Source: Coptodactyla brooksi (taxonomy: Eukaryota > Arthropoda > Insecta > Coleoptera > Scarabaeidae). Taken from it: 20,651 nt of DNA. A program made the translations under genes and the position numbers. Location of the stretch: assembly GCA_033557675.1 (NCBI GenBank), contig JAWQRM010000655.1, forward strand, positions 1 through 20,651, written 5' to 3'. Positions 1 to 8,119 of the stretch are shown here, piece after piece (position 1 is the stretch's first letter; the number at the start of each line of letters is the position of its first letter). The notes under the pieces were generated by a model. The model had not been told where the DNA came from and ran no database searches. It worked only from the letters and a program-made list of their open reading frames with translations.

Positions 1-89
1 TTTTTTCTTGCGTGACGGTTTGTTATAATACTTTTCCTTTAGTCTGCTTTTTCCTTAGTAAATTGTGCTAGCAAAAAATGGTAAATTAA

Positions 90-841
90 ATTCATCGTCT
101 GACTGAATTTGGAAGTTTTACACCTAAAACCTCCGAGGGAAGACCTCATACAATTAGAACCCCGGCAGTTGAGGAGGCTGTCCTGCATGCCATCGAAGAG
201 AATCCAGCAACTAGTGCCCGAAAAATTGGTAGGGAATTAAATGTCTGCTACAAAACGCTTTGGAAAATTTTAAGAGATTCGTTATAGTTTCCTTACCACA
301 TGCAAAGGCTTCAGGCACTTCTTCCAAGAGATTTTGAACCACGTACGCAATTTTATAAATGGTATCCCCAAAATGTTGCAGAAAATCCTCACTTCGACCT
401 TCACAATCATCATAACTGGGCCCAAGAAAACCCTCATGCTATTACAGAGACACATTTTCAGGAACAATTTTCACTCAACGTTTGGATGGGTATCATAAGC
501 GACTATTTAAATGGACCAGTTTTTTTTTTGCCAGGACGCCTTGATGGACACTCTTACAATAATTTTCTTCAAAACGATTTGCCTTTATTTCTTGAAGATA
601 TTCCTCTACAGTTCCGGCAACAGCATTGGTTTAGCGATGGTGCTCCAGCCCACTTTAGCATATTGGCTCGTAAGTACTTAAATGAAGCCTACCAAAATCG
701 TTGGATAGGGCATGGGGAATCACAATTCTGCCTGATTTGAACAGAATAGATTTTTATTTCTGGGGGTACCTAAAGACGTTAGTTTATAGTACACCAAAGA
801 TTGAGGCATTGGAACAACTAAGAAATAGAAATATTTCTTAA
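90..841 (+). pseudogene. Decayed IS630/Tc1/mariner-superfamily transposase (insect Tc3-like, DUF4817-type)
   Basis: The translation from 90 begins IHRLTEFGSF, the end of a DUF4817-like region. It continues with a helix-turn-helix segment (VEEAVLHAIEENPATSARKI) and then, from 300, a DDE-type catalytic core with ENPHAI, WMGII, SDGAPAHFS and RWIG. A TAG stop at 285-287 interrupts the frame just before the FPYH motif. Compared with the family as I know it, the stretch carrying the first catalytic Asp (around FTDE) is missing between NPHF and DLHN, so this looks like an in-frame deletion. The second Asp (SDGAPAHF) is present. A frameshift after RWIGHGE moves the end (PDLNRIDFYFWGYLK) into another frame, which stops at 839-841. 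No terminal inverted repeats were recognised. The copy cannot encode an active enzyme. Family assignment is from recall of motifs, not a search. Confidence 0.85.
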
Positions 842-1199
842 TAGTTACTGCTATATAGTAACTATTTTTAGTTTCAAAGAGAATCAAAGTCAACATCATT
901 TACTTGCCAATATTTTCCATATACTTGATGATTTCTTTAAACGTAAAATACTTGCTTAAAGAAATATTAATATATAATATATTACATCGTAATCAAGTTA
1001 AAATAGCAACGATTACCACCTGCAAAAATTGAAAAATGTCTGTAATGTAGAACATAGAAAAGCTACCTAAGAAGCACCTGTGCTCCTTTACTTTCTAATA
1101 AGTATTATTCATCGTCCAATTACTAGGTATTATCGAGATCCTGTATTAATTAAACAATTCAATTTCTTTCGCAAATATGATTAAATCTTGTCCAGTAAT
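842..1199. other. AT-rich noncoding stretch with one small inverted repeat
   Basis: No coding pattern is visible. A perfect 10-bp inverted repeat lies at 931-940 (ATTTCTTTAA) and 956-965 (TTAAAGAAAT), with a 15-nt spacer. It could be chance in such AT-rich DNA or the edge of a small foldback element. Confidence 0.5.
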
Positions 1200-1760
1200 A
1201 TAATAACTCACTTATTTCCGGTAACTTACCGGAAAGGTCTTCCGGAAAGACCTCATTGTTCGGACTGGCTGAAGAAGAATTGTGGTGACGACGAGAGACA
1301 TCTATATCTTCTACGGTGCAGTTGGTACAGAGAGAGCATGAAATAAAAATAAAAACCGCGGCCTTGATTGTTTAGCCTTTAAAGGTGGTATCGGTGCTGT
1401 ATGTTGGTGTTTTCTAGTTAGGAACGTTAGTTGACACGTGATTGGTAGGTCGCCTGACTTATTACAAATGCAGAAATTCCACATATCTCGACTATCTGTC
1501 TGTACCACGTTTTCTACGTGAACATAATGGTGTTATTAATATAACAGTTGTCGGAGAACGGTACACCTCGTGCGATAATTGCTTTCGTTGTTGACAGTAA
1601 TCAATAATTGGAGAAAATGGTTGGCGTACGCGACCTTAAATTCCGTGGAAGTTGAAACCGTTAATTGCTCTAAAACAGCACTACAACAATACAATACGAG
1701 CGAGAAGGTTGTTGCGTTTTTCTTTTTGTGAAATGCGCGCAGAGTAATGTATGTGGGCCG
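1200..1760. other. GC-richer unique island 1, possible conserved noncoding region
   Basis: This block is clearly richer in G, C and CpG than its surroundings and has no repeat or transposon signature. Frames on both strands stay open for 60-100 codons, but none has a recognisable domain, so they read as a consequence of composition. It resembles the islands at 8620-9340 and 12400-13340. Regulatory DNA, a noncoding-RNA exon or an untranslated exon are all possible. No function can be assigned from the sequence alone. Confidence 0.35.
1215..1252. promoter_or_regulatory. Two adjacent palindromes built on CCGGAA (ETS-like cores)
   Basis: TTTCCGGTAA (1215-1224) and TTACCGGAAA (1226-1235) form a perfect 10-bp inverted repeat around one central base. 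GGTCTTCCGGAAAGACC (1236-1252) follows directly and is a near-perfect palindrome. Together they give three CCGG cores within 38 bp, each next to GGAA or its complement TTCC. ETS-family factors bind CCGGAA/T, which makes binding plausible. Binding is inference. Confidence 0.35.
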
Positions 1761-2210
1761 TGTTATACGGAAAAAAGATCTTTTATGACTCATTAAATGG
1801 TGAAGAGACAATGGTAGCACAGTTTTCACCAAATATAATATGTTTTATTGTTCTGGCCACACACTGTAGTAGAATGGGAAATACGTTTAGAAAAGATAAA
1901 AGAATAAGAGGTTTTCTGGAGGATTTAGGAATTATGATAAACAATTATTGAGCGAAATCTTTGAAACACAATAATTAGCCTGTATATTCTTTGAGAATGT
2001 GCAAGTTTATACTTTAATACATGTGAATAAATTCTGGTTGCATTGAATATTTAATTGAACTGATATTTTAATTATGTATTAATTTCACTTATGATGATCC
2101 ATTAAATAGGCAATCTATCATCTGATAAAAGGTGGGATTTATTTTACTTCAAAGCACAAGAACGTGTTTGTAACTAATGCTTCATTTTACAACAAGAAAG
2201 AATACGAAAT
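1761..2210. other. AT-rich DNA, one unrecognised short ORF, one copy of a dispersed repeat
   Basis: A 66-codon plus-strand frame (1751-1951) has no recognisable domain and no repeat or splice support, so I do not call it a gene. The stretch at about 2095-2210 contains CAATCTATC and CTTCATTTTAC and aligns loosely with about 3553-3680 (CAATCTATC, CTTTCATTTTA), which suggests an old dispersed repeat. Confidence 0.35.
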
Positions 2211-2216
2211 CATTTG

Positions 2217-2272
2217 CGTTGCCTTGCGGTAACAGCCCTCTGGCTTCGCCGTCGGGCTGTTACCAGGCAACG
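2217..2272. repeat. Compound GC-rich hairpin (8 bp + 11 bp + 3 bp stems)
   Basis: CGTTGCCT (2217-2224) pairs with AGGCAACG (2265-2272). After a 3-nt TGC bulge, GGTAACAGCCC (2228-2238) pairs perfectly with GGGCTGTTACC (2254-2264). Within the loop GGC (2242-2244) can pair with GCC (2248-2250) around TTC. The structure is far more GC-rich than its flanks. It lies about 55 bp beyond the C-terminal end of the Crypton-like relic, so it could belong to that element, or to a separate foldback insertion. Confidence 0.85.
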
Positions 2273-2302
2273 TGCCCTCGAAGCTTGCTTTCATGAAATT
2301 TT

Positions 2303-2320
2303 GAACATTTATCAATGTTC
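2303..2320. repeat. Small inverted repeat GAACATT/AATGTTC
   Basis: GAACATT (2303-2309) and AATGTTC (2314-2320) are separated by four bases. It lies between the large hairpin and the end of the recombinase relic. It is short enough to be chance. Confidence 0.4.
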
Positions 2321-2325
2321 GAGTG

Positions 2326-3315
2326 CTATTCGGTAAGAAAATTTTTAATTTCAAGTAAAGAATGACATTTATTATTTAAATAAACAGCTATGAAACGAAC
2401 AATTGTTAAAATTGAAAACATTTGACGTTTGAATGTTGTTCCAACCTCACTCCTGGATAGATTATTTAACAATCGTAAATTATTGAAAAACTGATTATGA
2501 TGGCTCTGTTCTAAGCTTAGATAAGGTTTTATGGAAATTATGTTGTTATGTCCAGTTATTTTGCATATCATTCGGAGATTTCCAATGTATATTAGGTCTT
2601 AGAAATACACGAGTTATTGTCAAATTACCATGACGTTTTGACATCAACTTAAGAAATAATCTTATTGGACAAGCGCTTTCGTGGGCGTTCTTCACCAATC
2701 ATTTACTTGGAACACATTTCTTTGAGCCGCCTTGATAGGTTTTATTAAAAATCGGATTGTATTCAATACGGCCGCTAGGAGCTCCACTGTTGTTTTTCTC
2801 AATATGAAAAAAATCTACTAGACATGCAACAGCTTCACCACTTTGCCAAGCCAATTCTACCGCAGAAATATGGTGAAACTTCTTTTGCAATCCATCCGGA
2901 GTATCTTCATCCCACAAATCCACATTTTGTTTAAATTCTTCAGGTGTTAGTGGTACTGAGCTGTTCTTGCGTTTTGAAAGGTGTTTGCAATTGTTTTCGA
3001 ACTGCATCATGGGCGTCACGAGTTCTTTTGAATACAATGCTTTTAAATGGATCCATCACAATTCGAAAGTCATTAAAATATTTTTCTTGAATCAGTTTGG
3101 CAGTCATATTCCAAATTGTCTTCACTGTAGATATTGACCGCCCAATTTTTCATTATCAACGCCAGTGTTTCAACGGGTTGAGAGGTTTCAACGCAAAATT
3201 CCATAAAAATTCTCCAAATACGTTGTTTGCTTATTTTTGTATTTTTGGGAGTAGACAACTCTACCAATGTATCAATATTTTCATCGTTTTCGTTTCCAAA
3301 TTTTGATCACGACAT
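2326..3315 (-). pseudogene. Crypton-like tyrosine recombinase relic
   Basis: Minus-strand pieces in several frames join into one tyrosine-recombinase-like protein. The start is a probable ATG at 3315-3313, followed almost at once by a TGA. The N-terminal part (KQRIWRIFMEFC, to about 3115) is followed in another frame by TAKLIQEKYF and RDAHDAVRKQLQT. The next frame carries VPLTPEEFKQNVDLWDEDTP, GRIEYNPIFNKTYQGG and a stop at 2699-2701. Further pieces read CPIRLFLKLMSKR (about 2640) and KITGHNNIISIKPYLSL (about 2500-2565). The last piece holds the TGH box and the KPYL tyrosine. The expected Arg-box segment reads WQSGEA, apparently having lost its Arg, and the HSNR-type segment before the last piece seems deleted. 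At least two frameshifts, stops and a deletion make it inactive. Crypton assignment is from recalled family motifs. Confidence 0.72.
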
Positions 3316-3368
3316 TTTAATATGATATCAATTCTAAGACTGATAAATTAAATGATGACATTTCTAAA

Positions 3369-3424
3369 TTTGACATTTCAACAATGCAAATCTTTGTTGC
3401 TTGGCAATAAGCAAAAATGTCAAA
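3369..3424. repeat. Perfect 10-bp inverted repeat TTTGACATTT/AAATGTCAAA
   Basis: The arms are 3369-3378 and 3415-3424. The spacer itself holds CAACAA...TTGTTG and TTGCT...AGCAA pairs, so the whole 56 bp can fold. A direct repeat TGACATTTC precedes the left arm. It lies just upstream of the recombinase start (minus strand) and could be an element end or a small MITE remnant. Confidence 0.55.
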
Positions 3425-3929
3425 GTGAAAATAGGAAAATTTTGAAATTCAGAACATCAGCAGTGAACTTGATTGGAAGTAATACTTATATTTTAAAATT
3501 GTATAGTTACATTAAAAGAAAATGAGATAATAAGTAAATTGTACTTATTATTCCAGTAAATAGACAATCTATCGTCTAATGAACATACCGCATTTTTTAA
3601 CTGTAAAAAATTTAAGAATGACATCAATACACGAGAGTTTGTGTATAACCTTTCATTTTATAAAATAGAGGGAAAGAAAAATTTTGAAAATTTAATGAAA
3701 AATAGCTGTCATTGCTAATGTTATTGATAATACCAGGAGCAACATTTCTAGTAAAGAAAAACATTGTTGTCATGAAACTGAAATAATTAATAATCTACCA
3801 TTTGATGATGGAAGTAATACATTTTAAAATTCAATAGGGTTTGAAAATATTTGAGAGTACTTAAATTGTAATAATGGATACCAAACAAAAGAAAATGAAA
3901 TGTTTGATGTTTCACATTAGGAATATACA
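3425..3929. other. AT-rich DNA with diverged dispersed repeats
   Basis: No coding signal. GGAAGTAATAC followed by ATTTTAAAATT occurs near 3475 and again near 3811, and the stretch 3553-3680 resembles 2095-2210. These look like old copies of a noncoding repeat. No terminal structures were identified. Confidence 0.35.
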
Positions 3930-4072
3930 TTAACCCTTTCAAGGCAGACTTTTACAAAAAAAAAGTTACATTAATGTTTTTATTGGTTTATTTATACACA
4001 AATACTCTACTGGGAACAAAAATAAATCAATATGGTGTCAATGTGATATCACAAAGCTCTTAAAAGGGTTAA
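3930..4072. mobile_element. piggyBac-like MITE with TTAA target-site duplication
   Basis: TTAA (3930-3933) and TTAA (4069-4072) flank a 135-bp insert that starts CCCTTTCAAGGCA and ends CTCTTAAAAGGG. The ends are imperfect inverted repeats of each other over about 13 bp (CCCTTT[CT]AAG). TTAA duplication and CCC...GGG ends are the hallmark of the piggyBac superfamily. The insert is far too short to encode a transposase, so it is a nonautonomous copy. A similar end occurs at 20051. Confidence 0.7.
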
Positions 4073-4417
4073 TAGTTACATAATTCAAGGCAATATTTTA
4101 ACAATTGCTAATTACTAAAGTATTATTAAATACGCAAAAATATACTTTATGTATAAATTGCTCGTGTAGTTTACCTGTGATTTCACGTTGTTTTCGTAAT
4201 TTTAAATTTATATAAACTGAAATAAATTGTTTATATTTTTGTACAAAGTATAATTCACATAAATCTTGCGGTTTTCTTTATTTAATTATAAAATAGTTTT
4301 GTTAGGTTATTTAATATTAAGCAAATTTGTTTACAAATTGTATTTATTTGCTTTTGTTTTAAGTATCTCCATCATCAGTATACAGTTTCGTTAATCCTAA
4401 GTAACTAAAACTAGATG
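4073..4417. other. AT-rich stretch, nothing recognised
   Basis: No open frame of note, no repeat partner found in the window, and no recognisable regulatory motif. Confidence 0.5.
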
Positions 4418-4492
4418 AATTATTCGGATTATCGAAACATTCGAATAACCGAATTATTTCACTTATGTATGTAAGTTTTACTTATGTATGTA
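4418..4492. repeat. Imperfect 19-bp inverted repeat followed by a 13-bp direct repeat
   Basis: The arms 4418-4436 (AATTATTCGGATTATCGAA) and 4440-4458 (TTCGAATAACCGAATTATT) match at 16 of 19 positions around a 3-nt centre. Immediately after, ACTTATGTATGTA occurs twice (4461-4473 and 4480-4492). Confidence 0.65.
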
Positions 4493-4523
4493 CATATTTA
4501 ATTGAAAACATTTTTTATTCTAA

Positions 4524-4727
4524 CTAAATATCTTTGTATATATCATTTGTATCTGTTTTTGATTTAGAATTATTGCTTCTGTTCTTAATTTTACTGAGAA
4601 CTTCTTCGTCATGTTTCATTTTATTTCTATTTTCCGGTGTGTTTGTGTTTTTCTCATCTGACAATCTAACAGTGTCATCTATGAAGAACTGAAGAACTAT
4701 AATAATCAGATTGTTTGGGAGGATCAT
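4524..4727 (-). CDS. Candidate terminal coding exon, unknown protein (weak)
   Basis: I do not recognise it. The C-terminal 50 residues are rich in Asp, Glu, Lys, Asn, Ser and Thr (DTVRLSDEKNTNTPENRNK) and poor in Phe, Leu and Tyr, unlike a random frame in AT-rich DNA. On the minus strand a pyrimidine-rich run ending TTCTTCATAG just before ATGACACTG could be a splice acceptor, so the true exon may start near 4682 rather than at the first ATG. An AATAAA motif follows within about ten bases of the TAG stop and could serve polyadenylation. Without homology this may still be a chance frame. Confidence 0.2.
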   Translation of the reverse strand: MILPNNLIIIVLQFFIDDTVRLSDEKNTNTPENRNKMKHDEEVLSKIKNRSNNSKSKTDTNDIYKDI

Positions 4728-5490
4728 ACATTTAGGTATTCACGAAATGGTTCTTTTTCGTTACATAGACTTGAATCGTTTAAAGCATAACATTTATTAT
4801 TGAATTAACAAACTTAGTTTAATGCAGTCTTCTCAGCTAGTGATTTTGTCATTTATTAATTGTTTGATTATTTCAAGAGTTAGCGTTTGGTTCTGATTAG
4901 GAATGATTATATAACCTCAGACTACTTTTATTGGTTATTATCAAATTCCCAAATACAAAGCCATCACACATTTGTTGTATTTTCTATTCCATTACATATG
5001 AGGGAAACAAATTATTATAATAAAACATTATTATAATAAAACAAAACATTATAGGGAAAGCAAAGGGGAATTAAACATTTCTCAGAGGCTTCTCATAACA
5101 ACTTCCAAAATTGTGAGCCCAGCTTTATTGCATTCCATACGGTCTACTCAACCAAAACGCATAAAAACAAATTAAGCAAAACTTAAATTGCGCACTTATT
5201 TAGTTTGTTAACGATAATTAAACTGAAGATTTCTGCAAACAGCCTTGTTAGTAGCTTGTTAGAGAGCACTCTTTTTTATTTCGGTGCTGAGAAAATGGGA
5301 AATTTTAGTGGAATGTAAGAATATAAAATTTAATTTAACCGTAGACAAGATTTTGCAGTTTAAGTAAATTGCTATTTCTCTTCCGTCTTTTTTATTTAAG
5401 AACATATTACTGTTAAGCGGCCACAGATCAGAAAAACTGATTCACCTGGCTTTGAAGAACACAAGGAGAGCCAATAGAAGTTATTTATAT
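4728..5490. other. AT-rich noncoding DNA with a 16-bp tandem duplication
   Basis: No gene recognised. ATTATTATAATAAAAC is present twice head to tail (5011-5026, 5027-5042). From about 5400 the base composition becomes less AT-rich, which may mark the upstream region of the exon at 5757. Confidence 0.45.
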
Positions 5491-5491
5491 G

Positions 5492-5517
5492 GCAGGTGCG
5501 TAGGGAGCAGCACCTGC
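5492..5517. promoter_or_regulatory. Inverted pair of CAGGTG/CACCTG E-boxes
   Basis: GCAGGTGC (5492-5499) and GCACCTGC (5510-5517) are perfect reverse complements separated by 10 bp. CAGGTG is the core bound by Snail/ZEB-type and some bHLH factors. It lies about 240 bp upstream of the ATG at 5757. A regulatory role is inference. It could also be a small hairpin. Confidence 0.35.
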
Positions 5518-5756
5518 TTGTCGATAATACGTACAAAGAAGTCTGATATCTTAAGGAACCTCTTCTAGGTCAATTGACAATTGACACAATTGATTTTAGG
5601 CCCGGAAAATTGCCGTATCGCCTCCATTTACTACGCAAGAGAAAATTAAAAAAAAATAACTTAAAAAGCTTACAAGAAGGAAGTCTTTTGTAAGTGGGGC
5701 AACGAACTTTTTAATCAGATTACGTAAGTACATCTTCTACCAAAAACATTGAAAAA

Positions 5757-5865
5757 ATGTGTTTTGCACATAAGTTTAAAGCATTCGCGTTTTACGCTAT
5801 AATTGGGACAACAACACTGTTCTTACTGGTAATGTTATTGACAAATAAACGCATAAACCTTGTAG
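5757..5865 (+). CDS. Candidate first coding exon with signal-anchor-like membrane segment
   Basis: The ATG at 5757 (A at -3) opens a 36-codon frame beginning MCFAHKFKAF. A short basic stretch (HKFK, residues 5-8) precedes about 20 hydrophobic residues (AFAFYAIIGTTTLFLLVMLL), then TNKRINLV. The frame ends at G5865, where GTAAGA gives a near-consensus splice donor, and the intron frame stops at once (TAA). A basic tail followed by one membrane span is typical of a type II membrane protein such as a Golgi enzyme, but nothing shows which. The intron would leave in phase 1. No matching downstream exon is identified in the window. It is too short to be certain. Weak support also comes from the less AT-rich upstream DNA. 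Confidence 0.4.
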
Positions 5866-6153
5866 GTAAGACATAAATATTAATGTGAATCATTTTTATG
5901 TAAATACTAAGGTTGCGCTATACTTACACACGGCGATTTCGCAATTATTTCATTGGTTAAATGATTATTATTAATAGTTATCATTGCAAGCAGGCTTCTT
6001 TATACCACTAGCCAATATTTCCGATATTTAAGGAGATATTTAAACTCTATGAACTGTGACTTACAAGGGAACATTCCCAACCCGAAAATTAAAAAAAAAA
6101 TGAAACTTTGCAGATAAGTAGTCCACCCTAGGGTAAGTACAGAACCATTTTTC

Positions 6154-6191
6154 GTAAATCTAGTCCTTCTTTTTAGAAGGACTAGGTTTAC
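6154..6191. repeat. Near-perfect 17-bp foldback with TTTT loop
   Basis: GTAAATCTAGTCCTTCT (6154-6170) and AGAAGGACTAGGTTTAC (6175-6191) match at 16 of 17 positions. The one mismatch becomes a G-U pair if the plus strand is transcribed. The loop is only four bases. It lies about 70 bp beyond the C-terminal end of the Tigger-like relic. Confidence 0.85.
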
Positions 6192-6261
6192 CAAAGGAAA
6201 ATAATATTCTAATTGGGGATGGACATCTATATATGCATATGTATACGTATGTACATCAGAA

Positions 6262-7178
6262 TCAAAAGAAATGTAAGTATGGAGGACGTATTTCACTGTC
6301 TGAATCTGAAAATGCATATGTAACAGGATGGTTGAAGTTATTTGGCTTGTTCCTAACGTATCCACTTTTATACCAACCATATGCAAGCAAACCAGTATAA
6401 CATGGAGCTGAAAGTTGATTGTGTATAAGAAATTGAAGCTTTATTATGTTGTTTCTTGCATGTATATCAACGTAGTGGTTTTCAAGTATTACTTGATCAG
6501 AAAATGATGTTTCAAAACTCATCATTCCTGTGTTTTTTTCTTGTCGATTAGATGGAACTTCTTGCTTTAAAGTAGCAGAACAATGGCCAGTCCATGAATC
6601 TCAAAGTAAAACTATTAGATTCTGCCCTTGGTACAAATACATCATTAAATCAATTTGCGAATAATTTGGAGGTTAATTTTCCAGATGACGATGCTTTAAC
6701 CACTATGTTTGGTGAATGAAATAAAGATTCTCGAACAAGGGGCCCAAAGCTCCCCCTTCTCCTTTCAAAACAATATATAGTAGAAGTATAAGTTTACGTG
6801 AAGCAGAAATCAATTTTAATATGATGTAGCTCTGAGTGGTTGATGACACGGATTGCACAGCAGATCCAACATTGAGCAGATCCACAACTGAAATACACTG
6901 TCATCTGTGTTACGTTTTCTATACCATAATTTTCTACATAAGGTGTTATTTGATTTATGAAATTGCTTGCAATTTCCTGCAATTTTTTCGTACTGGTCCC
7001 ATATGATCTGCTGATAAATTTATTAATTTTTCGTGATAGGATTCTGTGTGTTCTCTTGAAATGCAATATCCACTTCTTTGATGCTTTAAAGTCTTTTAGT
7101 TGAACATTTTCATTTGCATGTATAGCCCACCTTCGTAAGTCCATGTCCAAATTTGGGTTTCCTAAGTTAAAGTATTAT
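6262..7178 (-). pseudogene. pogo/Tigger-like transposase relic (CENP-B HTH plus DDE domain)
   Basis: From 7150 downward the minus strand encodes a CENP-B-type DNA-binding segment (LRRWAIHANENVQ, FKASKKWILHFKR, SRKINKF). In another frame (about 6865-6703) lies a DDE-domain piece (VQSVSSTTQSY, ISASRKL, IVLKGEGGALGP). VVKASSSGKLTSKLF follows near 6690. DSWTGHCSATLKQEVPS (about 6600-6540) holds the second catalytic Asp. The end is NNIIKLQFLIHNQLS and YGWYKSGYV (6262-6525). The first catalytic Asp region (family NSDQSGF) is lost near 6905, and the third Asp region (QPLDV...WKNFVR) is absent between QEKNTG and SFSDQVI. The order fits one transposase broken by frameshifts, one visible TGA and deletions. 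Residue comparisons rely on recalled family motifs. Confidence 0.82.
7147..7178. repeat. 32-bp direct repeat, copy 1 (likely target-site duplication)
   Basis: The 32 bp beginning CCAAATTTGGGTTTCC recur exactly at 8120-8151. On the minus strand this copy reads in frame into the Tigger-like protein (FNLGNPNL before DMDLRRW), so this tract belongs to that element. Confidence 0.9.
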
Positions 7179-8119
7179 CGATATATTAATTATTTTTGAA
7201 ATTTTTAACCTCACTTTGAAGGGCTATAACTTCTCAGAGGGTATAACTTAGTATAGAGGTAAGTTGCTAAAATCATCCTATTTTAGCTTTCCTCATGCTC
7301 TTGCTCTGTGTCGGTTCCTATGCGAATCACCCTGTATAATCAGATGTATCCATCTTGGAAGTTATAGTTATTTAAAGTTTAGTAAATTATAATAAAAACC
7401 TCCTTTTCTTGCTCTTCAAATTTACAGACGTTTCGGACTATTCGAAGTGCACCATCAGTTGTAAACCTACAATGGATATTTTAACAAAATAATAATAATA
7501 AAACTGAACTACATTGTACGCAAACATGGTTAAACGGTAAAGTTTACAAGGAACTTTATACAGGTTCTCAAATCTTATAGTAAAAATTTTTAAAGTTGTT
7601 ATCAAATTATTAGGCACATTTCCCTAAACGTCAATGTATTAAAGAAATTTAGGTCAGAAAATAAAATTATAAAGAGGTAAATATTGGATTTCTCAAAATT
7701 CTATTTGTTTGTTTAACAAATTGACTTCCGGGTTTTTAAAGTTTGAAAAACTTGAAATTATTCCAACAAGTCGTTTTCCTTTACGACATAAGTGTAAGAT
7801 ATTTACATTTTCAAATCCATTTTATGTCCAGTAGTTAATTAGTGGTTGTATAAACTAGAGGCATTTCTATTTTTGTGCTCTGTCAATCTTGTTTTCAATT
7901 TCCTTCCCGTTTGTCCAGTGTAAATACCTGGACAGTTAAAGCACTTAACTGAATAGATTCCACTTTTTTCTTAATCAAGTTTAGATTGTTTACATTTAGC
8001 AAGGAGGTTATTAGTTTTATAAGCTGACTTTATATTGTTTAAAACTCTTTAATTTAAAATTCTTTCATTGACCTCTATTTACAACGAGATAAATGCCCTT
8101 AGTACACTCAGGATGTCTA
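7179..8119 (-). mobile_element. 5'-truncated Penelope-like retroelement with GIY-YIG endonuclease domain
   Basis: On the minus strand, about 8030-7690 encodes the C-terminal part of a Penelope-like element: YKTNNLLAKCKQSK, a TAA, then EKSGIYSVKCFNCPGIYTGQTGRK and KTRLTEHKNRN, then NILHLCRKGKRL and NPEVNLLNKQIEF in a shifted frame. GIY...Y-x-GQTGR...TR...EH is the GIY-YIG nuclease signature. The reverse transcriptase is absent, as in 5'-truncated copies. Downstream on that strand CCGAAACGTCTG (about 7443-7432) resembles a motif I know from 3' regions of such elements, and TATACAGGGTG lies near 7338. The whole block is bracketed by the 32-bp direct repeat. Several stops and a frameshift make it inactive. 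The exact ends are inferred from the repeat. Confidence 0.72.

Noticed and set aside
2217..2272. Bacterial-type intrinsic terminator
   Set aside because: No T-run follows the stem, and the surrounding relics are eukaryotic transposons.
6154..6191. Foldback as a microRNA precursor
   Set aside because: The loop is four bases and the stem 17 bp, shorter than a typical animal precursor.
6000..6386. 128-codon minus-strand ORF
   Set aside because: It overlaps the recognisable Tigger C-terminus in another frame and runs through the 17-bp foldback. Its composition is that of random AT-rich sequence.
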